Shown here in pieces: positions 1 through 14,511 of a stretch of DNA of 64,000 nucleotides. This DNA comes from Pyropia yezoensis. Its lineage: Eukaryota > Rhodophyta > Bangiophyceae > Bangiales > Bangiaceae. Each line of letters starts with the position of its first letter. The first letter of the stretch is position 1. Where the stretch lies: assembly GCA_009829735.1 (NCBI GenBank), contig CM020618.1:39284894-39348893 (forward strand), given 5' to 3'. The translations under genes and the position numbers were made by a program. The notes under the pieces were generated by a model. It was not told the origin of the DNA. It did not search any database and saw only the letters and a program-made list of their open reading frames with translations.

Positions 1-119
1 CGATGGCGCGCCCGGTGGCGCCGTTGGTACAGGTACAAGTGGTCGCGCGCTGCACTGCACCGGGCGCTTCAGGACACTGGCTTTTAGTTCAGCAAAGGGC
101 TCAATCATTACGATGGAGC

Positions 120-1200
120 TCGTAAAAAGGCATCAGTGCGGGCGCAGCGCAACAACTTCATCGACTCCATCCGCAAGTATCGGAAGCAGGGGCGTACGGT
201 GTACCTGATGAAACTTGGGTCAACAAAAATATGACGGTCTACCGCAGCTGAAGTGACGGCAGTGTGCGAGCTCGCCTCAACGTGCCATCCGGGAAGGGTG
301 CCCGAATCATTGTCGCCCATGTTGGCTCGCGATCATTGGGTCTACTTCGCGATGCAGACCTGGTGTGAGGCCCACCCACACCGGGGTAGCCCTCAACGTA
401 CTCTTGTTCGAACCCTTGACCTTGAACAGCAATCCGGTGTAGAGGTTGGGGAGAGGGATGGGGTTGTAACGGTGTGGGTTCAGGGGAAAGTGATGGGGAA
501 GCAACGGTGATGGGAGTGGGGAAGAGGGTGGCGTGACGTCGGTGATGGTTGGTGAGTGGCACAATGGTAAAGAAGGTCTTTGTTTGTCTCTGTGGTTGCC
601 TCTTCCCCTCCACACCGAAGCGCCCACTGGCACACATTATATACCCACAGCGGGGCACCGAAGGTGCCCCCTAAGCATGCGTTTCCCCTTCGTGCCGCAG
701 TGCGGCCAGACGGCTCAAAAACAACGCAAGGGCGAGCGCACACAATGTATGGCTCCAAAGCATTCCAGACGAGGTGTCTGGTAACAGATACAAAATCTAC
801 ATACGTCCACATATCCTGAGCTGCCGCCCGAATCACCCGATGACCGGCGGGTCGAAGATGTGACCGGCTGTTATCGTGCAGCCGTTCCAGAGCGGTCCTT
901 TAATACTGGACCCTCCAGTTACCACCCGATGTTTGCAGACACTAACGGGCGTCCACGCGACTACGTGGGGACGCTCAATTCATCTAATTAGATAATGAGG
1001 ACTTGTAAGGAGATGTCCCAATCTCAGGTTCTCAGGGTGTATTTGGGACGAATCCTTACACCTGGTATTCATTGGCAAGAAGACGTCAGGCGACTACCAC
1101 GGCGAGATGAATTCCGCCACGTGGCTAAAGTGGCTGGAGAACAAGGTCCTGCCTCGTATACGCTGTGGTGTCCTGGTTGTTGACCGGGCGCCTTATTGTG
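120..1200 (+). pseudogene. IS630/Tc1-type DDE transposase relic, split by a solo LTR
   Basis: Two stretches on the plus strand match the catalytic domain of IS630/Tc1-mariner transposases (DDE_3 type). Bases about 150-363 encode a basic helix ending KYRKQGRTVYL, then, after a one-base frame change near 207, DETWVNKN carrying the first catalytic Asp, then GKGARIIVAHVGS. Bases 1066-1200 resume with KKTSGDYHGEMNS and LVVDRAPY, the usual place of the second Asp (family form DNAPYH). The Trp expected after YRS is TGA at about 254-256, so the copy is dead. The third acidic residue is not visible. The interruption is exactly the solo LTR 364-1060 and its target duplication; the two parts are in the same frame across it. 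Family assignment is from motif order; no terminal repeats were found. Confidence 0.72.
364..1060 (-). mobile_element. Solo LTR (diverged Gypsy LTR) with CCTGG target duplication
   Basis: Reading the minus strand, the segment starts TGTAAGGATT and ends CCTCACA, like the complete Gypsy LTRs further right, but is 697 bp and strongly diverged. It is flanked by CCTGG at 359-363 and 1061-1065, a perfect 5-bp target-site duplication. No internal retroelement region remains, so it is a solo LTR formed by LTR-LTR recombination. It keeps the TATA-like stretch (TATATA near 634-640) and next to it the palindrome GGGGCACC-GAA-GGTGCCCC (about 652-670) seen in the other LTRs. Confidence 0.8.
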
Positions 1201-1637
1201 CGTCCCATAGAAAGTGGACGTGCACGGGTCGTGCATGTGGTGGTTTTAAGGTGCAGGCGTCTGGCACCCAGATAAAACAGAGAACCTTACCGTGGGAAAA
1301 ACACAGGGAGACCGGTGAGATACGGAGCCCCCAACCGTCCGGCTGTCTAGGACGTGACGAGCACGCACCAAAGCGGCAGTATTCACGCACACACATGTCT
1401 GCCTTTACGAAGGGGACAAGCAACGAGCACCTCCATGCGCACATATACCCCCCTCACCCCGCACCCAGCGACCCTACACCCCGGGCTACGTGCGGGCCAA
1501 TCATATTCCAGGCCAGCGGTGCAAGCAGGAATCTCTCCGCCCTCCTCCCACGGGTCATCCCAGCCAGCGGGGCAATGGCCCCAAAGCAAATACAACAACA
1601 ATTTCCTCAACAATGCAGAAGTTCAAAAACAAAGTAG

Positions 1638-1930
1638 CCCCCCTATGGGGGGTAAACCCCATACAATTGGATTGGGCTTACGCCCACCCAAATCCAGTAT
1701 CCCGAGGAGACACCGGTGCCGGTCTCGGGTCACCCCTTTCCCGGGTCAGCCGAAGGATCCTCACGGGACCCACCGACTGGGGGCCATGCGGATAGCCGCG
1801 TGGCCACCCAGTGAGGGCTCCACGTGTGCGTGCCTTGGCACCGGTGGCCCCGTATGCCACCGTATCGCCTGGGCAGTGCCCCGGTGCGAGTGTTGGGGGA
1901 TCCCTTGGATCCCCACAGAAAGTTCATTTA
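1638..1930. other. Hairpin-rich non-coding tract
   Basis: About 290 bp carry a run of short, strong inverted repeats and no convincing reading frame. CCCCCC-TAT-GGGGGG lies at 1638-1652. A stem TGGATT...AATCCA with inner GGGC/GCCC lies at about 1668-1696. A CCCGAG...CTCGGG stem lies near 1700-1728. GGGGATCC-CTT-GGATCCCC lies at about 1895-1914. The function is unknown; it could be the structured end of a mobile element. Confidence 0.4.
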
Positions 1931-2262
1931 GATATCAGGAGACTTGAAAATTAGACAGTAAGTATAGTGGAATACAGCGGGCTCTCTTCTTCAACGACAA
2001 GTTGCGCAGGTGACAATTTGGAATGCGCGTCGTTGACTTTTCGCACTTTGTAGTGCTGTGCAGCACACCTTACACGCCCATTCTAGGGACATCTCAAGCC
2101 CGACTTAAGACTGTCACCCACAAGCAGGCAGAATTGCGTAAGGCAGAGCCGTTCTATGACGCTCGAGATAAATGGCAACGAACAGCGCGAGAGCTTGAAA
2201 TGAACAGGTATTCAAGCGAGCGAGACAGCTCGGAACGAACAACTAACCAAGCAGCCGCATAA
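1931..2262. other. Intergenic; possible short coiled-coil ORF
   Basis: A 79-codon plus-strand frame (2023-2262) contains a charged Lys/Glu/Arg-rich stretch that could form a coiled coil, but there is no family match and no clear start context. Nothing else was recognised here. Confidence 0.12.
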
Positions 2263-2432
2263 ACCTGAGGGGAACGGGTGGTTCTGGTGGGGTACCTTAA
2301 GGATGGACCGGTGGCGCCGTATGGGGCGGATGGCTGTGACACGGGCAGTGTGGCAACCAACCGCAATGAGGCCTGTTGCGGGCGGCGAACTGCCGGGAGG
2401 CTGCGTGCAACGGGCTGGATGGCGGCCGGCCG

Positions 2433-2545
2433 CGGGTGGTGGGCTCTCCGGCGGCCGCGGGGGGCGGGCTATCCTGCGGCCACGAAGGGTGGGATGCGGC
2501 CGCGGGGGGCGGGCTGCCCGGCGGCTGTGGGTGGCGGGCTGCCAG
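2433..2545. repeat. GC-rich tandem repeat, ~24-25 bp unit, about 5 copies
   Basis: Successive imperfect copies of a unit like GGCGGCCGCGGGGGGCGGGC with a short variable tail follow one another, ending just before the inverted-repeat element at 2549. The surrounding 2263-2432 shows no recognisable gene. Confidence 0.55.
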
Positions 2546-2548
2546 CGT

Positions 2549-3167
2549 AGTGGTGCTTAAAGGGAGGTTCAGCAAAAGTTTGTTTTGACCTGGTCATGGA
2601 CCTGCAGGCGAGTCCACAGACGGTTTGCGTATGGCCGTGTCACGCCGTTTTCTCTCGGTTCTTGCGCAAACGCTGCGGGCCCTATGCAAGAATTTGCGGG
2701 GCATACGTTTGCGGGACGGCTCCGGGTAACAACTTCGCGAGGATCAACCAATAAAAAATCAGCACGCGGTCTAGTCTTGATGACTGCGCGAGTATCAGCC
2801 AACCAGCACTCTTTAACGTCCAGCACCTCCATCTGAGAAATGCGCGTTGTTAGGCCCCTTCCACTGCGGGTTTCTCATTTCCACAATATTCTGCGGGTCT
2901 TTTGACAGCTGCTGCGGGGCGCACACGACGGTGATGGTCGGGAGACATACGCCCTGTCGCGTTATATGCTCTTGTAGCACAACGCATGGTGCTTCACGTG
3001 ATGGTCGTACGCAGCGCGTAAGTCGGCCGACGAAACGGCCACATAAGGTACGCAAAAAAAAAAAGAATGCTGGGGCGGATGGTACCGTGAAACAGGGTCC
3101 GCAAGCGCATCCGCAACCCGAAAACCCGACTTAGGGAGTTTTCCTGAACCTCCCTTTAAGCACCACT
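2549..3167. mobile_element. Non-autonomous element with perfect 24-bp terminal inverted repeats
   Basis: The 24 bases 2549-2572 (starting AGTGGTGCTTAAAGGGAGGT) recur as an exact reverse complement at 3144-3167, 619 bp apart outer end to outer end. The interior has no transposase-like frame. Such a structure fits a MITE or other internally deleted DNA transposon. No clear target-site duplication is seen: the flanks are GCGT on the left and CACG on the right. The superfamily is unknown. Confidence 0.55.
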
Positions 3168-4070
3168 CACGCCGCGAATGACACGTGGCGCACAAATACA
3201 TAAAGCACATAGACCGCATTGTAAGAAATGAATCATTTTGGTCGCGGCGTTCATTAACGCATTCATTAATTGCTTTCACTTGTTCATTGTATCATTAATC
3301 ATTATTTTATTAGTGTCAGTAATTGCAAAATGCAAGTCGTGTTGAGGGATGCTGTTCTGCCGCTGATTGCTGTTCACGGCGTCGCCGAGCATGCTCTGTT
3401 GTACCCCGTGGGTGACATCTGCTTCGCACGAAGAACAGCAGGCACGGGTTCCTCTTCCTCCGAGTTCTTCTTGCCGCCAAGGAGACTTCCATGAGCGGTC
3501 TGGTGGGACGACCGCAGGGCAGAAGTGAATGGAGCTTTATCTTTTCTGAGCTCACTGGCGTGACCGCGAGGTCAGAGAGGCACGAGTTGCACCTTGTCCG
3601 TCTGGAGAAAGGCCATGTGGTGAATGGGGTGCAAACAGCCAAGTTGCTGGGAGGAGAGTAGGGAGCATGTCCGCCGAGGTGGACGTGAACCGTGTTGCAA
3701 CCGTGCTCAATGATTGGTGAGCTGGGCAACGCGACCAGAGAATACTAGCCATGCGGATCACTTCCTTCGCCGGAAGAATCGCTCTTTTGTGAGGGCGTTC
3801 ATAAGTACACAATGGCCACTGGTCAGATTTACCAGCACATCTTTTCTTGTCCGACAACAGGAAGTAATACAATCACACGTGCGTTCGTGAAGAGGAAAAC
3901 ACGAGGGGGTGCGAGAGACTCTCCCGAGCGCGTACATACTTTTTTTATTCAACAGGGTGCGTCATGGCCGTCTCTCTGGGGCGGAACGAGGGCGCTGGTC
4001 AGAATTACCCGCCAGACGGATATGGGCCTTTTCTCCTGGCCAGAATACTATAGCAGGTCATGCAGGTCGT
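3168..4070. other. Intergenic region with AT-rich block
   Basis: Positions 3220-3330 are AT-rich, with recurring TTCATTAA/ATTCATTA words, in contrast to the GC-rich surroundings. A pyrimidine tract ending in TTCAACAG at about 3938-3956 looks like a splice acceptor and could lead into the gene that follows. No other gene was recognised. Confidence 0.3.
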
Positions 4071-5850
4071 GACAACAGATTGAGGTCGTTCCTTTACGTA
4101 CTTCGCCCCTACCTAAGCCTACCTCTCCGCTGCCACCGCGTCCGCCGAACTGTAGCAAGGCATCTTGCGTTGCTGACGCTGGGTCATCCCCAGGCGGCCA
4201 TCGTGCTTAATGGTGCTGTCGAGGCGTCGAGCGACGGCGACCACTTCTTCTCCATCCTCGTTGATGCCCTCGCACCATCGGGCCTATCCGTGGCCCAAAA
4301 GAGCATCAACATCTTGGCCCAGCACCCGCTGGTGATGGCTGTTGTCCTGCTCAATTACGACGCGCCCTCGTCTGGCACGTTGACGGAGGAGCTGTCTTGG
4401 AACACGGTCTTTGGGGAGGGCGCTTTCATGCAGCTGCCAAGCAGGCGATCCAAGACCCGGAACCCCACCATCATCGTGACATTCTTCTTGGCGGCACTGG
4501 AGGCCAGGCTGCAGATGGACCTGGTGTCGTCCATCGCGGGCTCTGGCGCAGCTGCCATTGACGTTCTTCCTGCCTCTGACGAGTTCGGCGGGAGTAGTCA
4601 GCCAGAGCACTTGGTGGTGGCGGCGGACCTCGACGGCGGAGAGGAGGATTTTCACGAGGACTCGGTGGAGGCAACTGTCTACGACATCTCCGGGGACGAC
4701 GGCGGGTTGTACGCTGCGTGCAACGAGGTGCGACGCGCTTTGCCCGTCGGTAATGTTCCTGTGGCATGGGAGAACATCTTCCTGTGGACCGAGGTGCTGC
4801 TGAGCTGCTGCCGGGCACTGCTGTGTCGAAACCAGGCTGCTCTGCACGCGTCGGGGCCTCTTCCGTACTGCAAGTACTCGTTGCGAAAGCTGTATCCCGC
4901 ACCTGACCGCCTCACGGGCCAGGCGCGGTGGCTGTCACAAGCTGCTGTGGACGCGTCGATCGCTTGCCGTGGCGTCGTCTACTTCTCAGCCATCCCGCAG
5001 CTTCTTCAAGACTACTCCGAAGAGGACCTGCTTCGGCATGTGTGGAGGCCGTGGAGCTCCACCTTTCCAGGCATCGACGGTATCACGTTCTTACGCTGCG
5101 TGCGTGGTGCCAAAGGAGGGCCTCGGACAGGTGAACTCGTGGCGAGAGCGGAGCACTACAAGAGCGGTGAGCGGCTAATGCCCATCACGGACATCTCCAC
5201 ATCGCGCTCCTCTGCGTGGGCTATTCGGAGATGAGTTATGGAAGGAGTGGGAGCGGCGTACTGCTCATATTATCACACCGCGCTCTCAAGCGCCTTCAAA
5301 GCTGGACTTGCGCACCCATGAGCCGGCGTTCGCGATTGGGAGCGTGATTGTGGTGGACGTCGACTCTATGGATAAGGCGCACGGTAATACTATCGCTACA
5401 TTCGCGGTGTGTGCCGACTCGCTGTTTGGCACGCACGTCGTGTCGCGGCCAAGCCTTGGCCAGCCACCGGAAAAGCGTCATCGGCGCGCCTCTTCGGGAC
5501 ACCTTTGCGTACTGCCGGCAGCAGCGTCCAATGTCGCGCCGCACGCGCCACCGCCGCCGCCCTGGCCGGTGTCGCCGCCATTGACCGCGCCGTCCTCCCC
5601 CTGTACGTTCTGTTTGGGGCGCGCCTCGGTCCCGCTACGGCCGCGGCCGTCCACTTTGGTGCTGTTCCGGGGCAGAATGTGGTGGGCTCTACATGGCGCG
5701 CGGAGCACAGGCGTAGACGGCCCGCACAGAGGCGGGAGAGGCGTAAACGCCCAGCAAGCGGGTGATGGTGATGACACAATAATGGCGGCGGCGTCGCCGG
5801 TGGCGGGCAACCCGTCGTCGCCGCCGCCCTCTTCCGCCGCACAAAGGACG
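4071..5850 (+). CDS. Unrecognised protein gene, with one apparent frameshift
   Basis: A plus-strand frame is open to a stop at 5234 and has the composition of a real protein: mixed residues, hydrophobic stretches such as HPLVMAVVLLNYDAP and an acidic middle (DLDGGEEDFHED). From about 5220 a second frame continues with protein-like sequence (GDELWKEWERR, then AIGSVIVVDVDSMDKAHGN), which suggests one gene with a one-base shift or a short intron. Beyond about 5480 the frame runs into Pro/Arg-rich low complexity, so its end is uncertain. The frame is open upstream to 3909, but a splice-acceptor-like tract near 3956 suggests the coding part begins later. No catalytic motif, membrane segment or signal peptide was recognised, and it has no second copy in the window. 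No function is proposed. Confidence 0.45.
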
Positions 5851-6160
5851 CAATGGCGGTAGTGGCCGCGGCGGTGGCCGCCCGACCCGTCGACGGTGCC
5901 GCCCTTCCGGCGTCGTGAGACACTGCGGTGGCGACATTGCGCACGTGGCGGCGCCGATCACCAAGACTGTGTGCGTCCCACCGCCGTGACTGCGGCGGCG
6001 GCGTCGCCGACGGACGGCGTCCCGTCGTCGCCACCACCCTCCCCATCGCTGTGGGCGGCACGCCCGCGATGATGGCGATGGCATCACCGACGGACGGCGT
6101 CCTGTCGTCGCCACCACCCTCCCCGCCGGGGCTTGGCCGCGATGGCGGTGGCGGCCGCTG
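5770..6160. repeat. GC-rich imperfect repeats around a GACGGACGGCGTCC core
   Basis: The block TCGCCGACGGACGGCGTCCC followed by GTCGTCGCCACCACCCTCCCC occurs near 6010-6055 and again near 6088-6125, with a degenerate relative near 5795-5836. The rest of 5480-6400 is GCC/CGG low complexity. Long open frames on both strands here look compositional. Confidence 0.45.
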
Positions 6161-6406
6161 CAGACGGGTTGTCTGGCTGGTACGCAGGCGGCCTTGTTTT
6201 GGCTGGAGCACACGGCCGCCGGGCGAAGGGGGACCCTGGTAGGCGCATGTCCCCACAGACCCTGCACTATCGATATTTCCACGTGTCCGTCTTGGTTGAC
6301 CCCCGTCCGGTGACGAGAGTCCGCGCGAGGCGCGTAGCTCCACAGCCGCTCTATCGATCCCCCTCCCGCCTCACCCCGCCGCATACGTCAAGCAGTCATC
6401 TCACCC

Positions 6407-10313
<3,907 letters not shown>

Positions 10314-10466
10314 CTGGGGTAGGGTATGGGGGGGAGAGGTGGGCGTAGCAGGGGCATGGGAATGAATGGTAGGGTGGAGACTGCTAGAGCAGCAGTGGCA
10401 GACGGAGCTCCCCGTGTGCTGACAGAGCCGTCGGGGATGAACGGCTGTCGGATGAGTGGAGCATAT

Positions 10467-10480
10467 CCTATATATATACG
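10467..10480 (-). promoter_or_regulatory. TATA-like element upstream of the ligase gene
   Basis: TATATATATA at 10469-10478 lies about 155 bp upstream of the ATG at 10313 on the minus strand. It stands out from very GC-rich surroundings. Placement and composition suggest a core promoter; the transcription start is not determined. Confidence 0.4.
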
Positions 10481-10903
10481 GATAGATGGAGAGCCATCGC
10501 GACTCGGTAGAGGTGTGATAGATCTGTAGCATGGGTGGCAAAATGCATGCGTTTTTTCAGTCGCCTTTGATTGAAGCATGCTTTAATTAGCGACATTTTT
10601 AATTAATCACCGATGTGTCATGTTTTGTACCTTTTTTGATTGTGTACTAAATACATGAGAAATTGTGCGCCACCCACAATGCCCCACCAAGAATAAGCGT
10701 GGTTGGGCGCCATCCAAGCAGACGCAGCACAACGTTAGAGCACCAGTGACGTCCTCTTTGAGCGTCTTCCACCCCTCCTCCTTCCCAACGAGCCACGAGA
10801 ATGGCTTCGGGGGCATACCGTTTTCGATAGTCGGGCCGGCTGGCAGCACTCGTGACGGTTTACCACAGAGTGCGGCGGGGTCTTCTTCCGGCGCCGGTGC
10901 ACC
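10481..10903. other. Intergenic, partly AT-rich
   Basis: Bases 10550-10670 are AT-rich (for example GCTTTAATTAGCGAC and ATTTTTAATTAATCAC). No gene, RNA or repeat was recognised. Confidence 0.3.
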
Positions 10904-11551
10904 TTACGCGCTGGGGGCTGAACCTGACATGACCGCGGCCGTCGACGAGGCGGCGCCTCGGCGCACCGCCGCGTCTTGGTATGCGAGCGCGACGCCCATG
11001 GCGCCCACGACAGCAAAGCAGGACAGGGCCACCCCGAGCTATCCCGGCACCCAGGTCAGGGCCGTGGCGACGGCGCGAGCCACTACGAGTGGGAGGGGAA
11101 CAACCACCATCGCGAGCGTCCGCAGGGCTGCCGTTGTGGCCGCCGCCGCAGCCGCCACCGAGTCGGCGTCGGTCGACGCGGTGGTGGTCGCGGCTGGCGT
11201 GGCATCGGCTTCTACAGGCCATCCACCGACGGCGCTCCCACCACCACCATCCCCACCATCGGCGCCCGCCGCGACCGCGTCAGCGTCGGTGGCAAGGAGG
11301 GCGAGGCTGGCCGCTTCCACGGTCCCCCCCTCCCCCACCACCGCGACCGTCGCGGGCGACACCGCCGACGGCGCCACCACCAGCGCCGCCAGCGCAGCCG
11401 CCCCCGCCCCCGACGTCGCCTCGTGCCACCGGGCGATGGTGGCCAGGGCGGCCGGCCACCAGTGTAGTGCAGCGAGCGACGATGGTGTTGCGAATCGTCG
11501 CGGCAGTGGTGTGTACTCGGCAGCTTTAAATTCCAACAATAGAGTACTCAC
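10904..11551 (-). CDS. Possible two-pass membrane protein, VMA21-like (tentative)
   Basis: The minus-strand frame ends at TAA 10904-10906. After an Ala/Asp/Gly-rich region it carries two hydrophobic segments, TLAMVVVPLPLVVARAV and LGVALSCFAVVGAMGVAL, followed by AYQDAAVRR. The layout (helix with a VPLP turn, short loop, second helix, short polar tail) is that of VMA21-type V-ATPase assembly factors of the endoplasmic reticulum. The resemblance is weak and rests on pattern only. An in-frame TAG (11039-11041) separates the two helices. There is no in-frame ATG near 11551, where AA|GTGAGT looks like a splice donor, so the true 5' end is unknown. Confidence 0.25.
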
Positions 11552-13854
11552 TTACAAGGTTTTTGGTATACTTACTGCCGATAAATGCTGTACAATTAAC
11601 GCAACGCTCGGTTCCGGGGTTTGATTAATCTATGCTTTAATCTGTGCTGTAATTAAAAATAAAAATGCATACATGAAACTCGTGACAACCATGATCTGTG
11701 GTGGACCAGGGCAGTGAACGTGTAAAGGGAGCAACGGTAACTACCGTCACATATGAACAAGCCGTAGAAAATAAGAATGCTGTCGTCACCCGCCACATAT
11801 CATTTCAGAGTTAGTACCACCGCTGGATCGGGCTCCTCGACAGGGTTAATATATTTCATAAATCTTGCTCAAGGGTGTATATTATACGTGTAAATTTAGA
11901 AACAATCAAACCATAACTGTTGTCTCTCATTTAAAATATTTTGTGCCACGGGTCGGCCATGTGGTAGATGTGTACTATATTCGACCCCGTGACTCCCCCC
12001 AGCGACTGCGAAGCAAGCATCACACGCAAAGAGTACATTCTTGTCGGCAGACTCTATCGCGTAGCAGCTCGCTATTATGCCAATGATTGTGCCCTCTCTC
12101 GACTCCCCTACCGTGATGGCGAACTCTCCACGATGCATGAACACACATCCTGGACGGGGTCGTTCTCCTGTCCTCATCCCGGCTGCGGCCTGGCATGGTC
12201 GACGTTGTTCGTGCTCACCTGGTCGCGTGGTTTCTGCCGACACGCCATAAATTTTGAGCCGTGAAACAGCAGTGGTTTTGACCAAACATGTGAGAACTGT
12301 TCGATAGTTTTGGCACCCGGCAAAATTCGGGGCTTTATGATTGATACGGCTCTGGCCGTTGTGATGATTCATTGATAGTTTCATGGTTTATCTTTGAGAT
12401 TGAACTATCAACCTCTCATCCGTGCTCCGCGAGGGCAAGCTATGTAACGAGATCGGTATTTTTCCGAAAAGCATAGAATCTGAAGAACATTTTCCAGTGT
12501 AAAACGTTTTTGACACTTTTGCTTACTTTAGAGAACGGAACAAAAGTGCAGACGTTCTAGAGAAAAGACGGGGCTACTTGATATAATTATATGACACGGC
12601 GGCTTCGGAGGGTAGAGTCAACGTACTGATCTGTCTTTAGCGCGCGCGCCAGCGAGCGTGAGTCACAGGAGCGGCGCAAGCTCGGTCATTTGGCGCCCAT
12701 CCTGGTGCAGACCCACGCGCCCCTAGCGACAATCACCTGATGTGGAGCAGTCCGAAAACAAGCAAGACGTCCCACGAGCACAGTGGAGGCCCGTACTACC
12801 TACCCAGTCAACGCCATGAGTTTGTACAGGGTAACTACCTCCTGCTGACGGTGATGCAGGGCATGCCGTTTAAAAGATCTCTGCCCTGTCGGTGGTCTTG
12901 ATCTGGCTCCAGCTCACTAAGGCGAAGGGAGAGATCGCGAAGCGGCCGCCACGCCCAGTGCGATCGGGGATGGTGGGGCCCTTGCTGGGGTCGGTGGCAC
13001 CACGGGGGCCGTCCTGGGCCTGCCAAGATCCTTGTGAGCCGCCAGCCCGGTGGCTGGTTGTGGAGGGGGGGGTGAGGCAGCTGAGGTCTCCCCTGTCGTC
13101 GTTGGTGGTTTAGCTGATGCTGGCGGACGTGGCGACCAAGACGGCGACGGCGATGCGCAGATGCCAGGTCACTCGAAAGTCCCTGATAATTGCTGACCTG
13201 TTGCAGTCGGGTTCCGAAGCAGGCGGCTTTAGAACGCGCCTTTTCAAAGCAGGCTATCGCGGCTCGGGCAAGCTCAAGAAAAATTTAAATTCTATCGTCA
13301 CCCGCCACATATGTAGTAGAGCTCGCTACATGTTTTTGTGGTGTGCTGTGGAGGGGACTTCGCGTGCCGCTGGTACCCTTGCGTCGCCGCGGCTGGCCAG
13401 TTGCCACCCACGCCGCTGCCGTGTGTGTACGGCGCGCTGTCAGCGCCCTCCCCCGCCTGCCCCGTGCACCCCTACCCGTTTGTGTCGCCTGGCTACTGCC
13501 TCAAGACACCGTACCGCGGGCGGTGGGTCGCTGCTGGCACGTCACTTTGTGGGGCAGGCAGCGCCCACAATGTCTCCCGGTGGCATCGGCCCCCGCTGGC
13601 ACCTTCCCCAGGCGCCGATGGTGAGCCGGCTATCCGCAGCGGCAACAGGGATTGGGGCGTTACTGACTGCAGGAGGCCACAGGCGGGGGGCGGGCGGGGC
13701 GGACGGACTGCCGCTGCGATCAGGACCGTCAGGGAGGGGTGCAAGGCGGTTGCCGCGGGGTGGCTCGAGTGGAATAAGGTGGGGTTGACACGCATACTGA
13801 GGCGGCCGTTGACGAGAGTGATAAGATTCGCAGCAAGAGCGTGAGATCAGGGCA
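11552..13854. other. Intergenic region without recognisable genes
   Basis: Positions 11560-12560 are comparatively AT-rich; 12600-13850 is GC-rich with short unconvincing frames on both strands. The 18-base word TCGTCACCCGCCACATAT occurs near 11784-11801 and again near 13294-13311 in the same orientation and may be a remnant of a dispersed repeat. No RNA gene was seen. Confidence 0.3.
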
Positions 13855-14375
13855 ATGTCAATGTCAATGGACGCCACGCCCCTTCACAATGCTGCGACAT
13901 GCGGTGATGCAGAACGGGAAGCGGTGCTTCTGGCGGCGGATGCGACCGTGTACGCGACCGACGCAAAAGGCCCTACGCCTTTGCACTGTGCGGCCTGCAG
14001 CGGTTACGGGGCGGTGGTGGCAGCGCTGCTTGGCGCGGGCGCGGCTGCGTGCTTGACCGACCAAGAGAGCCATGGGCCGTTCCAAGATGCGGCCTATAAA
14101 GGTCACGCGACAGTGGTGGCAGTACTGCTGACAGTTGGGGCGGCCGCGTACACGACCGACGGAGACAGCGGTACGCCGCTGTGCGACCCGGCTTGGAGCG
14201 GTCACACGGCGGTGGCGGCCGTTCTGTTGGCTGCGCGAACTTGAACGCAGTCAGGATCGACGGCGTTACGCCGTTGCACGATGCGGTCGTCAATGGTCAC
14301 AAGGCGGTAGTGGCGGCGCTGCCGGACGCGGGCGCATCCACGGACGCGCCCGGGACCGCTGCCACCGGCGCATTC
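13855..14375 (+). pseudogene. Ankyrin-repeat protein gene, truncated by an LTR insertion
   Basis: From ATG 13855 the frame gives tandem ankyrin repeats: TPLHNAATCGD, GPTPLHCAACSGYGAVVAALL, a degenerate GPFQDAAYKGHATVVAVLL, and GTPLCDPAWSGHTAVAAVLL. After a frame change near 14230 comes a fifth unit with GVTPLHDAVVNGHKAVVAAL. Ankyrin repeats mediate protein binding; the partner is unknown. The reading is cut at 14376, where an LTR begins (TGTAAGTATT) and supplies a stop. The frameshift lies in a GCGCG context and could be a sequencing error. The rest of the gene is not seen beyond the LTR at 22120. Confidence 0.7.
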
Positions 14376-14511
14376 TGTAAGTATTTCCCCCCTAATCCCA
14401 TGCCTAATACCTAATAGATAAAATGTGGAACCTCTCCTTACAGATCCTGCCAAACCAACTCATGGCAACATGGATCAACTCCTTGTATTGTGGGGCACGA
14501 CGCGGTGTACC
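14376..14511 (+). repeat. Older Gypsy LTR, left part (split by the nested element)
   Basis: The segment starts TGTAAGTATTTCC and is a diverged version of the first 136 bp of the complete LTR. It stops at GTACC (14507-14511), the target duplicate of the nested Gypsy element, and continues at 21797-22120. This LTR interrupts the ankyrin gene. Confidence 0.82.

Noticed and set aside
11896..12384. 162-codon minus-strand frame in the AT-richer intergenic region
   Set aside because: No motif, no homologous pattern and no promoter or splice context; retained only as intergenic.
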